Part shown: positions 1 to 8,217 of the stretch, in pieces
How the letters are laid out: every line of letters starts with the position of its first letter
Numbering within the stretch: position 1 is the stretch's first letter
NCBI RefSeq assembly: GCF_011752995.1
Contig: NZ_VWWL01000036.1
Location: forward strand, 1 to 53,362
Length of the DNA stretch: 53,362 nt
Origin: Burkholderia sp. Ax-1724
GTDB lineage: Bacteria > Pseudomonadota > Gammaproteobacteria > Burkholderiales > Burkholderiaceae
Reading direction: 5' to 3'
Notes under the pieces: model-generated
Told to the model about the DNA's origin: nothing
The model's input: the letters and a program-made list of their open reading frames with translations, nothing else
Database searches by the model: none
Made by a program: the position numbers and the translations under genes

Positions 1-4
1 ATCA

Positions 5-42
5 GGACGAGGTACGGAGCGGCAAAGCTCCACTCCTCGTCC
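5..42. other. Stem-loop at window start
   Basis: GGACGAGG (5-12) pairs with CCTCGTCC (35-42), and inside it GGAGC (16-20) pairs with GCTCC (27-31) around a 6-nt loop. Two smaller hairpins follow: CTGGC/GCCAG at 71-85 and GGCAC/GTGCC at 98-110. I see no gene in 1-297. From about 120 on the DNA is clearly AT-richer than the rest of the window. It could be the 3' part of a structured RNA or the end of a unit lying left of the window; neither can be decided here. Confidence 0.5.
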
Positions 43-297
43 GATACATCTGTTGGGTACGGTTTGCGTTCTGGCATTGCGCCAGGTTACCAGGTTTGGC
101 ACAAAGTGCCTAACACGCTCTAGATTTCAGATGAATAATTCAACAATTAATTGCCGGTCGAGGAGGGCAGGGAGTGGCATTGCATGGAAAATTTATTATC
201 TATAACGAACCTTTGAGGCGCGCACTCCTGCACACGTTCACCATCCCTGCTCGTAATTCAGGGATTCGCGCATATGGAACCATCGAGGTAATAGCGA

Positions 298-561
298 ATG
301 GTGCCACTTGTCCGTAGATTTTTTAAGGTGGTGTTGTTTATCGGATTGTTTCTTCTCTCTGTTCGCTATGTTCACACCTACCCATTGCCGATGACTGAGA
401 GCCAGTTGGATTTCTGGTTCTCCGTTTCTGAGCGGTTTGGTATTCGTGACCCTGAGGACCTCTATGTCCCGGTTATGGTGATTATTGAATTAATCGTTAC
501 GATTTTCGCGTATATCATCATTATCAGGCTCTGGCGGCATTACTGGGCAAAGCGGGCCTGA
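298..561 (+). CDS. Small two-helix membrane protein, unknown
   Basis: An 87-residue protein I do not recognise. A hydrophobic segment lies at about residues 10-24 and a second, longer one at about 57-78, with a short polar stretch between that is rich in aromatic and acidic residues. The C-terminus is basic (RLWRHYWAKRA), so both ends probably face the cytoplasm. The ATG has AGGTAATAGCGA just upstream, giving a weak ribosome site (AGG about 9 nt away). Its codons are much AT-richer than those of its neighbours, and the upstream 170 bp are also AT-rich, which suggests transfer from another source. It is transcribed toward garR, which runs the other way. It could be an immunity or small regulatory membrane protein, but nothing in the sequence proves a function. 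Confidence 0.6.
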   Translation: MVPLVRRFFKVVLFIGLFLLSVRYVHTYPLPMTESQLDFWFSVSERFGIRDPEDLYVPVMVIIELIVTIFAYIIIIRLWRHYWAKRA

Positions 562-712
562 TTCAGCCCAAAACGGCGCTGCCGCAAACGAACAAAAGCC
601 GCCGCGCCACCCCCATCTGCAACCAGGAGCGAACGCAGCGGCATAACAGCCAACCGCGCACCCAACCGCGCATGAAACGAAATCACACCAAACGAAACCA
701 CACCGTCCGAAA

Positions 713-1606
713 TTACGCCGGCGTCTGCCCGATCTCGTGATTCGCGAGCACTTCGAGCGCACGCACCATCGCCGAGTGGTCCCACGCCTTGCCGCCGTGC
801 GCAACGCATGCGTTGAAGAGCGCCTGGCAGGTCGCCGTGTTCGGCAGCGACACGCCGAGCGCCTGCGCGGTCGATAGCGCGAGGTTCAGGTCCTTCTGGT
901 GCAGCTCGATGCGGAAGCCCGGATCGAAGGTGCGCTTCGTCATGCGCTCGCCATGCACTTCGAGAATACGCGACGACGCGAAGCCGCCCATCAGCGCCTC
1001 GCGCACGCGCGCCGGATCGACGCCGGCCTTCGACGCGAGCAGCAGCGCCTCGCCCACGGCCTCGATGGTCGCCGCGACGATCACCTGGTTCGCGACCTTG
1101 CACACCTGGCCCGCGCCGACCGCGCCGATCAGCGTGACGTTCTTGCCCATCATGTCGAAGAGCGGCTTGACGGTGTCGAACGTGCTCTGCTCGCCGCCGA
1201 CCATGATCGTCAGCGAACCGGCCTTCGCGCCCACTTCGCCGCCCGAGACCGGCGCGTCGAGGTAGTCGGCGCCGCGCTCGCGCACGCGTGCCGCGAAATC
1301 GCGCGTCGCCATCGGCGAGATCGAGCTCATGTCGACCACGATCTGGCCCGCACGCAGCCCGTTAGCGAGCCCCTGTTCGCCGAACAGCACGCGTTCGACG
1401 TCGGGCGTGTCCGGCACCATCACGAAGATCACGTCGGCCTGCGCGGCCACCGCGGCCGGGCTGTCGCACGCGACGGCGCCGGCCTGGGTCAGCTCGCCGG
1501 GCACGCCGCTGCGCGTGAACGCGGCGAGCGGCACGCCGTTCTTCAGAAGGTTGGCGGCCATGGGCTTGCCCATGATGCCGAGTCCGATAAAGCCTGCTTT
1601 TTTCAT
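713..1606 (-). CDS. garR: Tartronate semialdehyde reductase (2-hydroxy-3-oxopropionate reductase)
   Basis: A 297-residue beta-hydroxyacid dehydrogenase, the usual length. It should reduce tartronate semialdehyde (the product of GarL) to D-glycerate with NAD(P)H in the cytoplasm. The N-terminus carries the Rossmann motif GFIGLGIMG (5-13). The substrate loop DAPVSGG is at 117-123, and the catalytic lysine K170 with N173 sits in GAGQVCKVANQ. The ATG at 1606 has GGAG 7 nt upstream; the frame stays open further upstream but does not resemble the family there. The gene lies 32 nt after garL on the same strand, so the two form an operon. Related family members act on 3-hydroxyisobutyrate, but the adjacent GarL makes the tartronate semialdehyde role the best call. 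Confidence 0.9.
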   Translation of the reverse strand: MKKAGFIGLGIMGKPMAANLLKNGVPLAAFTRSGVPGELTQAGAVACDSPAAVAAQADVIFVMVPDTPDVERVLFGEQGLANGLRAGQIVVDMSSISPMATRDFAARVRERGADYLDAPVSGGEVGAKAGSLTIMVGGEQSTFDTVKPLFDMMGKNVTLIGAVGAGQVCKVANQVIVAATIEAVGEALLLASKAGVDPARVREALMGGFASSRILEVHGERMTKRTFDPGFRIELHQKDLNLALSTAQALGVSLPNTATCQALFNACVAHGGKAWDHSAMVRALEVLANHEIGQTPA

Positions 1607-1638
1607 GGAATGCTCCGGAGATGTCGTGGCGGCGGCGC

Positions 1639-2439
1639 TCAAGCCTGCCCCGCCGGTTTCTGCATGAAGTGCTTCTGAACCGACTGCGCGGCGCTCTTGA
1701 GCAGCCCGAGGTCCGCGCAGACCGCGATGATGCGCGCGCCCATCGACAGATAGCGTTCCGCATCCACCTGCACGGGCGCGAGGATGCCGCTCGATTTGCC
1801 GGCCGCCTGCGCGCGCTCGAATACGTGCGCGATGGCCTGCTGCACGTCGGGGTGGTTCGCGTTGCCGAGATGGCCGTACGAGGCCGCGAGATCGGACGGG
1901 CCGACGAAGACCGCGTCGATGCCGTCCACGGCGAGAATGCGGTCGATCGCCTCGACCGACTTGCGGCTTTCGATCTGCGGGATCACGCAGACGTTCTCGT
2001 TGGCGATGGCGAAATAATCGGCGACCGTGCCGTAGCGGTTGCCGCGGTGGCCGACCGACACGCCGCGGATGCCCTGCGGCGGGTAGCGCGTCGAGGCGAC
2101 GGCGCGCGCGGCGTCGTCGGCGCTGTCGACGAACGGCACGAGGAAGTTCGAGAAGCCGCTGTCGAGAAAGCGCTTGATGATGACGCTGTCGTTGGCCGGC
2201 GGCCGCACGACCGGCGCGCTGCCGCTGTCCTTGAGCGCCATCAGCTGCGGAATCAGCGTGAGCACGTCGTTGGGGGCGTGCTCGGCATCCAGCAGCATCC
2301 AGTCGAAGCCGACCGTGCCCAGCAGTTCGGTGGCGATCGGGCTGGCGAGCGACGCCCAGCAGCCGATCTGGGTTTCTCCGCCGCGCACCGCGTGTCGGAA
2401 GCGGTTGGGCAGGGACTGATAAGGCGTGACGGCGGACAT
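1639..2439 (-). CDS. garL: 2-dehydro-3-deoxyglucarate aldolase (HpcH/HpaI family)
   Basis: A 266-residue class II pyruvate aldolase, predicted to split 5-keto-4-deoxy-D-glucarate (or the 2-keto-3-deoxy isomer) into pyruvate and tartronate semialdehyde. By analogy with HpaI/GarL, the visible active-site residues are H54 in DAEHAP, R79 in VVRPP, the metal ligand E157 in PQIE and the metal ligand D183 in GPSDLA. I chose the ATG at 2439 because GAGGAGA lies 6-7 nt upstream; the frame is open for 24 more codons without family likeness. It is the first gene of garL-garR and is divergent from the semialdehyde dehydrogenase. A copy of the regulon motif lies at 2551-2565. Other HpcH members cleave homoprotocatechuate products, but the aldarate context argues against that. 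Confidence 0.88.
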   Translation of the reverse strand: MSAVTPYQSLPNRFRHAVRGGETQIGCWASLASPIATELLGTVGFDWMLLDAEHAPNDVLTLIPQLMALKDSGSAPVVRPPANDSVIIKRFLDSGFSNFLVPFVDSADDAARAVASTRYPPQGIRGVSVGHRGNRYGTVADYFAIANENVCVIPQIESRKSVEAIDRILAVDGIDAVFVGPSDLAASYGHLGNANHPDVQQAIAHVFERAQAAGKSSGILAPVQVDAERYLSMGARIIAVCADLGLLKSAAQSVQKHFMQKPAGQA

Positions 2440-2550
2440 GCGGTATCTCCTCGAACTGCGATGGATCGGGAAAAAGCGGCGACGATGCGGGCGGCGCGCC
2501 GGGAAGCGCACCGGAAAACACGGCCACGACGGCGAAACGCGAAGTTATAA

Positions 2551-2565
2551 GTCGTCGTACATCTT
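2551..2565 (+). promoter_or_regulatory. Aldarate regulon operator, garL side
   Basis: GTCGTCGTACATCTT matches the cluster motif GTCRTCSTACAACAT at 12 of 15 positions. It lies 112 nt before the garL start, in the divergent 269-bp spacer. The core GTCGTAC fits the GT/AC half-site pattern of FadR-type GntR operators. This is the weakest of the six copies. Confidence 0.55.
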
Positions 2566-2659
2566 TGGGAAGATTAGCACCGCTATCTGTTCTTGTAACG
2601 GCCACGTAAACCCGAATACCCCGTCCAACAGGCGATTCGGGTTGCGTGTAGCCCCTGCA

Positions 2660-2674
2660 ATGTTGTAGGATGAC
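2660..2674 (-). promoter_or_regulatory. Aldarate regulon operator, dehydrogenase side
   Basis: ATGTTGTAGGATGAC is the reverse complement of GTCATCCTACAACAT, a full match to the shared motif. It lies 35 nt before the semialdehyde dehydrogenase start, a position where a bound protein would block the promoter or early transcription. Confidence 0.65.
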
Positions 2675-2708
2675 CTATATCTTTAGTCGTCATTTAAGGA
2701 AAACCCAA

Positions 2709-4292
2709 ATGCCTATTACCGGTGAAATGCTGATCGGTCGCCAAGCCGTGCGCGGCAGCGAAAAAGCGCTGCGCGCATTCAATCCCGCCACGGGTTCCGA
2801 GATTGCCGAGCCGGTGTTCGGCAGCGGCACCGTGGCGAACGTCGACGCCGCGTGCGAACTCGCGCGCGCGGCGTTCGACGCCTACCGTCAATTGCCGCTG
2901 ACGGTGCGCGCCGAGTTTCTCGAGCGTATCGCCGATGGCATCACCGCGCTCGGCGACGAGCTGATCGAGCGCGCGATGGCTGAATCGGGCCTGCCGAAGG
3001 CGCGTCTCGAAGGCGAACGCGGTCGCACCACGGGCCAGCTCAAGCTGTTCGCGCAGACCGTGCGCGCGGGCCAGTGGCTCACCGCCACGCTCGACTCGCC
3101 GCTGCCGGAGCGCAAGCCGCTGCCGCGCTCGGATCTGCGCATGCAGAAGATCGCGCTCGGCCCGGTCGCCGTGTTCGGCGCGAGCAACTTCCCGCTCGCA
3201 TTCTCGGTGGCCGGCGGCGACACCGCCGCGGCACTGGCCGCCGGCTGCCCGGTCGTCGTCAAGGCGCACCGCGCGCACCTCGGCACGTCGGAGCTGGTCG
3301 GCCGCGTGATCCAGCGCGTCGCGCAGGAAATGGACCTGCCGGAAGGCGTGTTCTCGATGATCGTCGGCGCGGGTAACTCGGTCGGCGAGGCGCTGGTCGC
3401 GCATCCGGCCATCAAGGCGGTCGGCTTCACCGGTTCGCGCGCGGGCGGCACCTCGCTGATGCGCGTCGCGGCGGCGCGCCCCGAGCCGATCCCGGTCTAT
3501 GCCGAAATGAGCAGCATCAACCCGGTGTTCCTGATGCCGAGCGCGCTGGCCGCACGCGGCGACAGCATCGCGCGCGGTTTCGTCGACTCGCTCGTGCTCG
3601 GCGCGGGCCAGTTCTGCACGAACCCGGGCCTCGCAATCGCGATCGACAGCGACGCGCTGAAAAGCTTCGTCGCCACCGCGTCGGAAGCGCTCGCCGCCAA
3701 GCCGGCGCAGACCATGCTGACCTCGGGCATCCACGCCGCGTACGAAGACGGCGAAAGCAAGCTGGCTGCAACCCGGGGTGTCGAAGTCGTGGCGCGCGGC
3801 GTCGCGGCAACCGGCCCGACCCAGGCTTGTGCGGCGCTGTTCGTGACCGACGCGCAGACGTTCCTGTCGAACCCGGCGCTCGAAGACGAAGTGTTCGGCC
3901 CGGTGTCGACGATCATCCGCTGCAAGGACGAGCAGGAACTGCTGCAGGTGGCTGAGCACTTCGCGGGTCAGCTGACCGCGACGCTGCAAATGGACAGCGC
4001 CGACGTGGCGGCGGCAAAGAAGCTTGTGCCGATCCTCGAACGCAAGGCCGGCCGGATTCTGGTCAACGGTTTCCCGACCGGTGTCGAAGTGTGTCACGCG
4101 ATGGTGCACGGCGGCCCGTTCCCGGCAACTTCGGACAGCCGCGCGACGTCGGTAGGTACGACGTCTATCGACCGCTTCCTGCGCCCGGTGTGCTACCAGG
4201 ACTTCCCGGCCGAACTGTTGCCGCAAACGCTGGCCGACGGCAATCCGCTGGAGCTGTGGCGCCGTCGCGATGGCGAGCTCACGCGCGGTTGA
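2709..4292 (+). CDS. Alpha-ketoglutarate semialdehyde dehydrogenase
   Basis: A 527-residue aldehyde dehydrogenase of the bacterial KGSADH type, predicted to oxidise 2,5-dioxopentanoate to alpha-ketoglutarate with NAD(P)+. This is the last step after KdgD. The oxyanion Asn is N160 in GASNFPLA, the catalytic Glu is probably E266 in VYAEMSSINP, and the nucleophile is C303 in GQFCTNPG. The ATG at 2709 has AAGGA 8 nt upstream; an in-frame start at 2670 would run through the operator at 2660-2674 and has no ribosome site. It is a single-gene unit ending at a strong convergent terminator. A general aldehyde dehydrogenase role is possible, but this subfamily and its neighbours point to the aldarate pathway. 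Confidence 0.88.
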   Translation: MPITGEMLIGRQAVRGSEKALRAFNPATGSEIAEPVFGSGTVANVDAACELARAAFDAYRQLPLTVRAEFLERIADGITALGDELIERAMAESGLPKARLEGERGRTTGQLKLFAQTVRAGQWLTATLDSPLPERKPLPRSDLRMQKIALGPVAVFGASNFPLAFSVAGGDTAAALAAGCPVVVKAHRAHLGTSELVGRVIQRVAQEMDLPEGVFSMIVGAGNSVGEALVAHPAIKAVGFTGSRAGGTSLMRVAAARPEPIPVYAEMSSINPVFLMPSALAARGDSIARGFVDSLVLGAGQFCTNPGLAIAIDSDALKSFVATASEALAAKPAQTMLTSGIHAAYEDGESKLAATRGVEVVARGVAATGPTQACAALFVTDAQTFLSNPALEDEVFGPVSTIIRCKDEQELLQVAEHFAGQLTATLQMDSADVAAAKKLVPILERKAGRILVNGFPTGVEVCHAMVHGGPFPATSDSRATSVGTTSIDRFLRPVCYQDFPAELLPQTLADGNPLELWRRRDGELTRG

Positions 4293-4440
4293 GTGCGTGA
4301 GGTTGGCCCGAGTTGCTGATCTGACTGGCCTCTGATGTGCCTGCCTGGGCGGACTCCGCCTGGGCAGGGCGCCGAATGGGGCGAGAGTGAGGAAAGAATC
4401 GGGCGAGAACCGGGCGAGTCGCGGCAGCAAACAGCGCGGC

Positions 4441-4480
4441 AGCAGGCGGAACGCAAAAGCAGGCGGAACGCAAAAGCAGG
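4441..4480. repeat. 17-bp tandem repeat, 2.4 copies
   Basis: The unit AGCAGGCGGAACGCAAA occurs at 4441-4457 and 4458-4474, followed by a partial AGCAGG. It sits in the intergenic region between the convergent dehydrogenase and GntR genes, just before the shared terminator. No coding role is visible. Confidence 0.8.
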
Positions 4481-4483
4481 ACG

Positions 4484-4518
4484 AAAAAAATGGCCGGGAA
4501 AATCCCGGCCATTTTTTT
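4484..4518. terminator. Bidirectional rho-independent terminator
   Basis: AAAAAAATGGCCGGGA and TCCCGGCCATTTTTTT form a near-perfect stem around a short A-rich loop. A-tracts and T-tracts flank it on both sides, so it can stop transcripts from the dehydrogenase gene (+) and from the GntR gene (-), which converge here. Confidence 0.92.
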
Positions 4519-4544
4519 CGCCTACGGCGTCAGAACCCGCAACG

Positions 4545-5288
4545 TCAGCTATTCGCGTCGCTCACTTCGTTCGCGCGACGCAGCCGCTCGCGGCTATTCG
4601 ACAGATGCATGCGCATCGCCGCGCGCGCCCCTTCCGCGTCGTGCCGCGAGATCGCTTCGAGAATGCTCTCGTGTTCGAGATTGACGAGCGACAGGTACGA
4701 ATCCGGATCGGCGCGCGCAATGCCGGCCGAGTCGAGCCGGTTGCGCGGAATCAGCGCGCTGCCCATCTGCGAGAGGATGTCGACGAAATAGCGGTTGCCC
4801 GTCGCGCGTGCCACCGAGATATGGAATTGCAGATCGGCGTCGACGCTGTCGAGCCCGTTGTGACGCGTCGCTTCGATCGCGTCGAGCGCGGCGCGCATGC
4901 GCGCGAGGTCGTCCGGATTGGCGCGTTGCGCCGCGAGACCCGCGCATTCGGTTTCGAGGCTGATGCGCAGTTCGAGAATGGAGAGCACGTCGCGCAGCGT
5001 CGTGGCGGGCACCATGTCGATGCCGAGCTTTTCGCGCGGCGGCTCGAGCACGAAGCTGCCGATGCCGTGGCGCGTCTCGATGATCTTGCCCGCCTGCAGG
5101 CGTGAAATGGCCTCGCGAATCACGGTGCGGCTCACGCTGAGCGTGCTCATCAGCTGCGATTCGGTCGGGAGTTTGTCGCCGGGCTTCAGTGCGTTGGTCG
5201 CAATCTGCTCGGTAACATAATTGACGACGAACTCGGCAAGATTGCGAGCGCGTCGTGGCGGTGCCGCGGATGCCAGTGGTGTAGCCAT
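4545..5288 (-). CDS. FadR-type GntR regulator of the aldarate cluster
   Basis: A 247-residue transcription factor. The winged HTH is at about 17-81 (KPGDKLPTESQLMSTL, SVSRTVIREAISRL), and an FCD ligand domain follows at about 95-230 with the metal-type residues of DADLQFH and the later HESILEAI. FCD regulators of sugar acid genes are usually repressors released by a pathway acid. I chose the ATG at 5288, with AGGGGG 8 nt upstream; a TTG at 5318 is the alternative. The 13-bp palindrome GTCGTCTGACGAC at 5331-5343, before its start, suggests autoregulation. Six related sites flank the catabolic and transport genes, so it probably controls the whole cluster. It resembles what has been called GguR in other Proteobacteria; I recall that name but could not check it. 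Confidence 0.85.
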   Translation of the reverse strand: MATPLASAAPPRRARNLAEFVVNYVTEQIATNALKPGDKLPTESQLMSTLSVSRTVIREAISRLQAGKIIETRHGIGSFVLEPPREKLGIDMVPATTLRDVLSILELRISLETECAGLAAQRANPDDLARMRAALDAIEATRHNGLDSVDADLQFHISVARATGNRYFVDILSQMGSALIPRNRLDSAGIARADPDSYLSLVNLEHESILEAISRHDAEGARAAMRMHLSNSRERLRRANEVSDANS

Positions 5289-5330
5289 CGAAAACGCCCC
5301 CTGATCGGAAAGTTGCAATTTAATTATACC

Positions 5331-5343
5331 GTCGTCTGACGAC
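5331..5343. promoter_or_regulatory. Palindromic operator before the GntR gene
   Basis: GTCGTCTGACGAC is a perfect inverted repeat (GTCGT-CTG-ACGAC) set in AT-rich DNA 43 nt before the regulator start. It shares the GTCGTC half with the six cluster operators, so autoregulation is the simplest reading. Confidence 0.6.
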
Positions 5344-5401
5344 TGATTATATAAGCGCCGGATCGGTTTCGGCGAAGTTGTCGTCGATATCGGCGACGTC
5401 T

Positions 5402-5415
5402 GCCGATCGATCGGC
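5402..5415. promoter_or_regulatory. 14-bp palindrome, possible second operator
   Basis: GCCGATCGATCGGC is a perfect palindrome about 115 nt before the GntR start and about 150 nt after the MFS stop. A GC-rich stem, CCGCCCG/CGGGCGG, lies at 5446-5464. It may be a binding site or part of the MFS transcript end; it has no T-tract. Confidence 0.35.
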
Positions 5416-5568
5416 GCACGCCGCGCCCGGATACGGGGCAGGGCGCCGCCCGCCGGGCGGGCGGAAGTACGATAACTGCTGTAAACGCGGCGGAGGCCGT
5501 TGCGCCGAGGCCCGAAAACCCCAGCCGCAAGACGACCGCCGCGCGCGGTGCCGGCTTTTGCGTGCCGT

Positions 5569-6930
5569 TCAGGCCGCCGTGTGCAGCTCGACGCGCCGGA
5601 TGTCCTTCACGATCACGAGGTAGCTGAACACCGTCAGCAGCGCGTTCGCGCCGACGAACACCAGCGCGCCGTTGAACGAGCCAGTGCGCGCGACGAGGTA
5701 GCCGATCACGATCGGCGTGACGATGCCCGCGACGTTGCCGAACATGTTGAAGATCGCGCCCGACAGGCCGAGCGCTTCCTTCGGCGACGTATCGGCGACC
5801 ACGGCCCAGCCGAGCGCGCCGATGCCCTTGCCGAAGAACGCGAGCGACATCAGCGCGACCACGATCCAGTCGGTCGAGACATAGTTGCAGCCGATGATGC
5901 AGGTCGACAGCAGCATGCCGCCGACGATCGGCACCTTGCGTGCGACCGTGAGCGAACAGCCGCGCCGGATCAGCCCGTCCGAGATGACGCCGCCGAGCAC
6001 GCCGCCCGAAAAGCCGCAGATTGCCGGCAGCGAGGCGACGAGCCCCGCGTGCAGGATCGTCATGCCGCGCGCCTGCACGAGGTAGATCGGAAACCAGGTC
6101 AGGAAGAAGTAGGTCAGCACGTTGATGCAGTACTGCGCGAGGTAGACGCCGAGCAGCATGCGGTTGCCGAGCAGCTGGCGCACGAGCGCGAGGCCGCCGG
6201 ACGGCGCGACGTCTGCGGGGCTTGCCTTGCGTGCGCCGTTGACGAGGCCGCCGCCTTGCTCGATGTATTCGAGCTCGGCACGCGACACGCGCGGATGGTC
6301 GGCGGGATTCTTCATGAACTTCAGCCACGTCAGCGCGAGCAGCAGCCCGATCACGCCCATCACGACGTAGACCGCCTGCCAGCCGAACACGTGGGTGAGC
6401 CAGGCCATCAGCGGCGTGAACACGACCGCGGCAAAGTATTGCGCAGCGTTAAAAATGGCCGAGGCGGTGCCGCGCTCGTTGGTCGGAAACCAGCTTGCGA
6501 CGACCTTGGCGTTGGCCGGAAACGCCGGCGATTCCGCCGCACCCATCACGAAGCGCAGCACGAACAGCGCGGAAACTGCCGCGCCGGCGCTGCCGAGCAG
6601 GCCGATCGAGCTTTGCAGCAGCGTGAACAGCGACCACGAAAAAATGCTCGCCGCGTACACGCGGCGCGCGCCGAAGCGGTCGAGCAGCCAGCCGGCCGGC
6701 AGTTGCGACAGCACATAGGCCCAGCTGAACGCGGAGAAGATGTAGCCCATGCGGATCGCGTCGAGGCTGAACGCGGCGCGCATCGCGGAGCCGGTGATGG
6801 ACAGCGTCGCGCGGTCGGCGTAATTGAGCGTGGTGATCAGAAAGATCAGCAGCAGGATCGCGTAGCGGACTTTCGTGCGCGCCGCGGTGCTGGCGGGGTT
6901 GGCGGGACTGGCCGCGCGGCTCGTGTTCAT
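5569..6930 (-). CDS. gudP: MFS aldarate transporter, GudP-like
   Basis: A 453-residue, twelve-helix major facilitator of the anion:cation symporter family, predicted to carry glucarate/galactarate with protons across the inner membrane. The first helix ends in the family signature LNYADRATLS. The cytoplasmic loop motif DRFGARR follows helix 2, and a family-like segment FVMGAAESPAFPANAKVVASWF comes around the fourth and fifth helices (written here in parts: FVMGAAESPAFP, then ANAKVVASWF). The ATG at 6930 has AGGAGA about 6 nt upstream. It lies 175 nt after kdgD on the same strand, with a strong hairpin between them. Tartrate, galactonate and hexuronate carriers belong to the same family, so the substrate is inferred from context. 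Confidence 0.82.
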   Translation of the reverse strand: MNTSRAASPANPASTAARTKVRYAILLLIFLITTLNYADRATLSITGSAMRAAFSLDAIRMGYIFSAFSWAYVLSQLPAGWLLDRFGARRVYAASIFSWSLFTLLQSSIGLLGSAGAAVSALFVLRFVMGAAESPAFPANAKVVASWFPTNERGTASAIFNAAQYFAAVVFTPLMAWLTHVFGWQAVYVVMGVIGLLLALTWLKFMKNPADHPRVSRAELEYIEQGGGLVNGARKASPADVAPSGGLALVRQLLGNRMLLGVYLAQYCINVLTYFFLTWFPIYLVQARGMTILHAGLVASLPAICGFSGGVLGGVISDGLIRRGCSLTVARKVPIVGGMLLSTCIIGCNYVSTDWIVVALMSLAFFGKGIGALGWAVVADTSPKEALGLSGAIFNMFGNVAGIVTPIVIGYLVARTGSFNGALVFVGANALLTVFSYLVIVKDIRRVELHTAA

Positions 6931-7003
6931 GGTCGTCTCCTGAATTGTTTCCGGCCTGCGGGCGGCCTTCGGGTGCGCTGGCTTACCGGTAGCCAGAAAC
7001 AGA

Positions 7004-7034
7004 AGCGCCCGGCGACGTTGCCGTGCCGGGCGCT
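7004..7034 (-). terminator. Hairpin between kdgD and the MFS gene
   Basis: AGCGCCCGGC (7004-7013) pairs perfectly with GCCGGGCGCT (7025-7034). On the minus strand it follows the kdgD stop by about 70 nt and is followed by TTCTGTTTC. It is probably a partial terminator or an mRNA-stabilising stem that separates kdgD output from transporter output. Confidence 0.6.
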
Positions 7035-7105
7035 CGTGACGGGAGCGCGGCGAGCGCTCCCTGTCGTACGGCCGCGAACGTTGCGCAAGCCGTGAGGCCG
7101 GTGCC

Positions 7106-8023
7106 TTACTGCGGTCCGAGCTTCTTGATCAGCGCGTCGAGCTGTTCCATTTCTTCCGGCGTCAGATCGGTCAGCGGTGCGCGCACCGGACCCGCGCTGT
7201 GGCCGACCAGCTTCGCGCCCGCCTTGACGATGCTGACTGCGTAGCCGGCGCGGCGGTTGCGGATCTTCAGGTACGGCAGGAAGAATTCGTCGATCAGCTT
7301 GCCGACCGTGGCGTGGTCGTCGGCGGCGATCGCGCGGTAGAACTCCATTGCCGTCTTCGGGATGAAGTTGAACACGGCCGACGAGTAGACCGGCACGCCG
7401 AGCGCCTTGTAGGCGGCAGCGTAGACTTCAGCGGTCGGCAGGCCGCCGAGGTACGAGAAGCGCTCGCCGAGGCGGCGGCGGATCGTCACCATGTTTTCGA
7501 TCTCGCCCACGCCGTCCTTGAAGCCGATCAGGTTCGGGCAGCTGTCGGCGAGGCGCTCGAGCATGTCGGCGTTGAGCTTCGAATTCGCGCGGTTGTAGAT
7601 GATCACGCCCATGTTCGGCACGGCCTTGCAGACTTCCTCGGCGTGCGCCGCGATGCCTTCCTGGCTCGCTTCGGTCAGGTAGTGCGGCATCAGCAGGATG
7701 CCGTGCGCGCCGTGGCGCTCGGCTTCCTGCGCGTAGGCGATCGCCACGCGGGTCGGGCCGCCCGCACCGGCGAGGATCGGCACCTTGCCCTTGCAGACTT
7801 CGGTGGCGGTGCGCACGACCTTCGAGTAGTCGTCGTGCGTCAGCGAGAAGAATTCACCGGTGCCGCCGGCCACGAACAGCGCCGACGCGCCGTACGGCGC
7901 GAGCCATTCGAGGCGCTCGGCGTAAGTGTCGGCGCGGAATTCGCCCTGTTCGTCGAAGTCGGTGACCGGGAAGGAGAGAAGGCCTTCCGAAACGATCTGC
8001 TTGAGTTCCTGCGGTGTCGTCAT
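7106..8023 (-). CDS. kdgD: 5-dehydro-4-deoxyglucarate dehydratase
   Basis: A 305-residue DHDPS-family enzyme, predicted to decarboxylate and dehydrate 5-keto-4-deoxyglucarate to alpha-ketoglutarate semialdehyde. The pyruvate-binding motif GGTGEF is at 53-58, the catalytic Tyr is Y143 in IIYNRAN, and the Schiff-base lysine is K169 in IGFKDG. The DHDPS relatives of lysine synthesis are shorter and have a different motif around the tyrosine. The start at 8023 is an ATG with only a weak GGA upstream. It is divergent from garD; the 280-bp spacer contains two regulon operators. With the dehydrogenase at 2709 it forms the branch to alpha-ketoglutarate. Confidence 0.92.
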   Translation of the reverse strand: MTTPQELKQIVSEGLLSFPVTDFDEQGEFRADTYAERLEWLAPYGASALFVAGGTGEFFSLTHDDYSKVVRTATEVCKGKVPILAGAGGPTRVAIAYAQEAERHGAHGILLMPHYLTEASQEGIAAHAEEVCKAVPNMGVIIYNRANSKLNADMLERLADSCPNLIGFKDGVGEIENMVTIRRRLGERFSYLGGLPTAEVYAAAYKALGVPVYSSAVFNFIPKTAMEFYRAIAADDHATVGKLIDEFFLPYLKIRNRRAGYAVSIVKAGAKLVGHSAGPVRAPLTDLTPEEMEQLDALIKKLGPQ

Positions 8024-8124
8024 TTGAGTATCCAGGCGTCGGGATGAGTCGATCGGTAGTCGGGTCGGTCAGCGGACCCGGACCCGTGCTTGTAGAAATT
8101 CATTGGAACGTCGATTTCTTATAC

Positions 8125-8139
8125 GTCATCGTACAACAA
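8125..8139 (+). promoter_or_regulatory. Aldarate regulon operator, kdgD side
   Basis: GTCATCGTACAACAA matches the shared motif at 14 of 15 positions. It lies 102 nt before kdgD and 93 bp from the oppositely oriented copy at 8218, so the pair could loop. Confidence 0.65.
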
Positions 8140-8217
8140 CAAATCCGGTAACTCAACGGGGTTTTCACGGCATAATGCACGCCATAGGGTAAATACGGAA
8201 CATTCAGGCAAAGTTTC

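Noticed and set aside
1..110. tRNA or tmRNA fragment from the clustered hairpins
   Set aside because: The stems do not fit a cloverleaf and there is no T-loop consensus (GTTCRANNC).
2694..4430. 578-codon minus frame opposite the semialdehyde dehydrogenase
   Set aside because: Arg/Ala/Glu/His-rich shadow; the plus strand has all aldehyde dehydrogenase residues.
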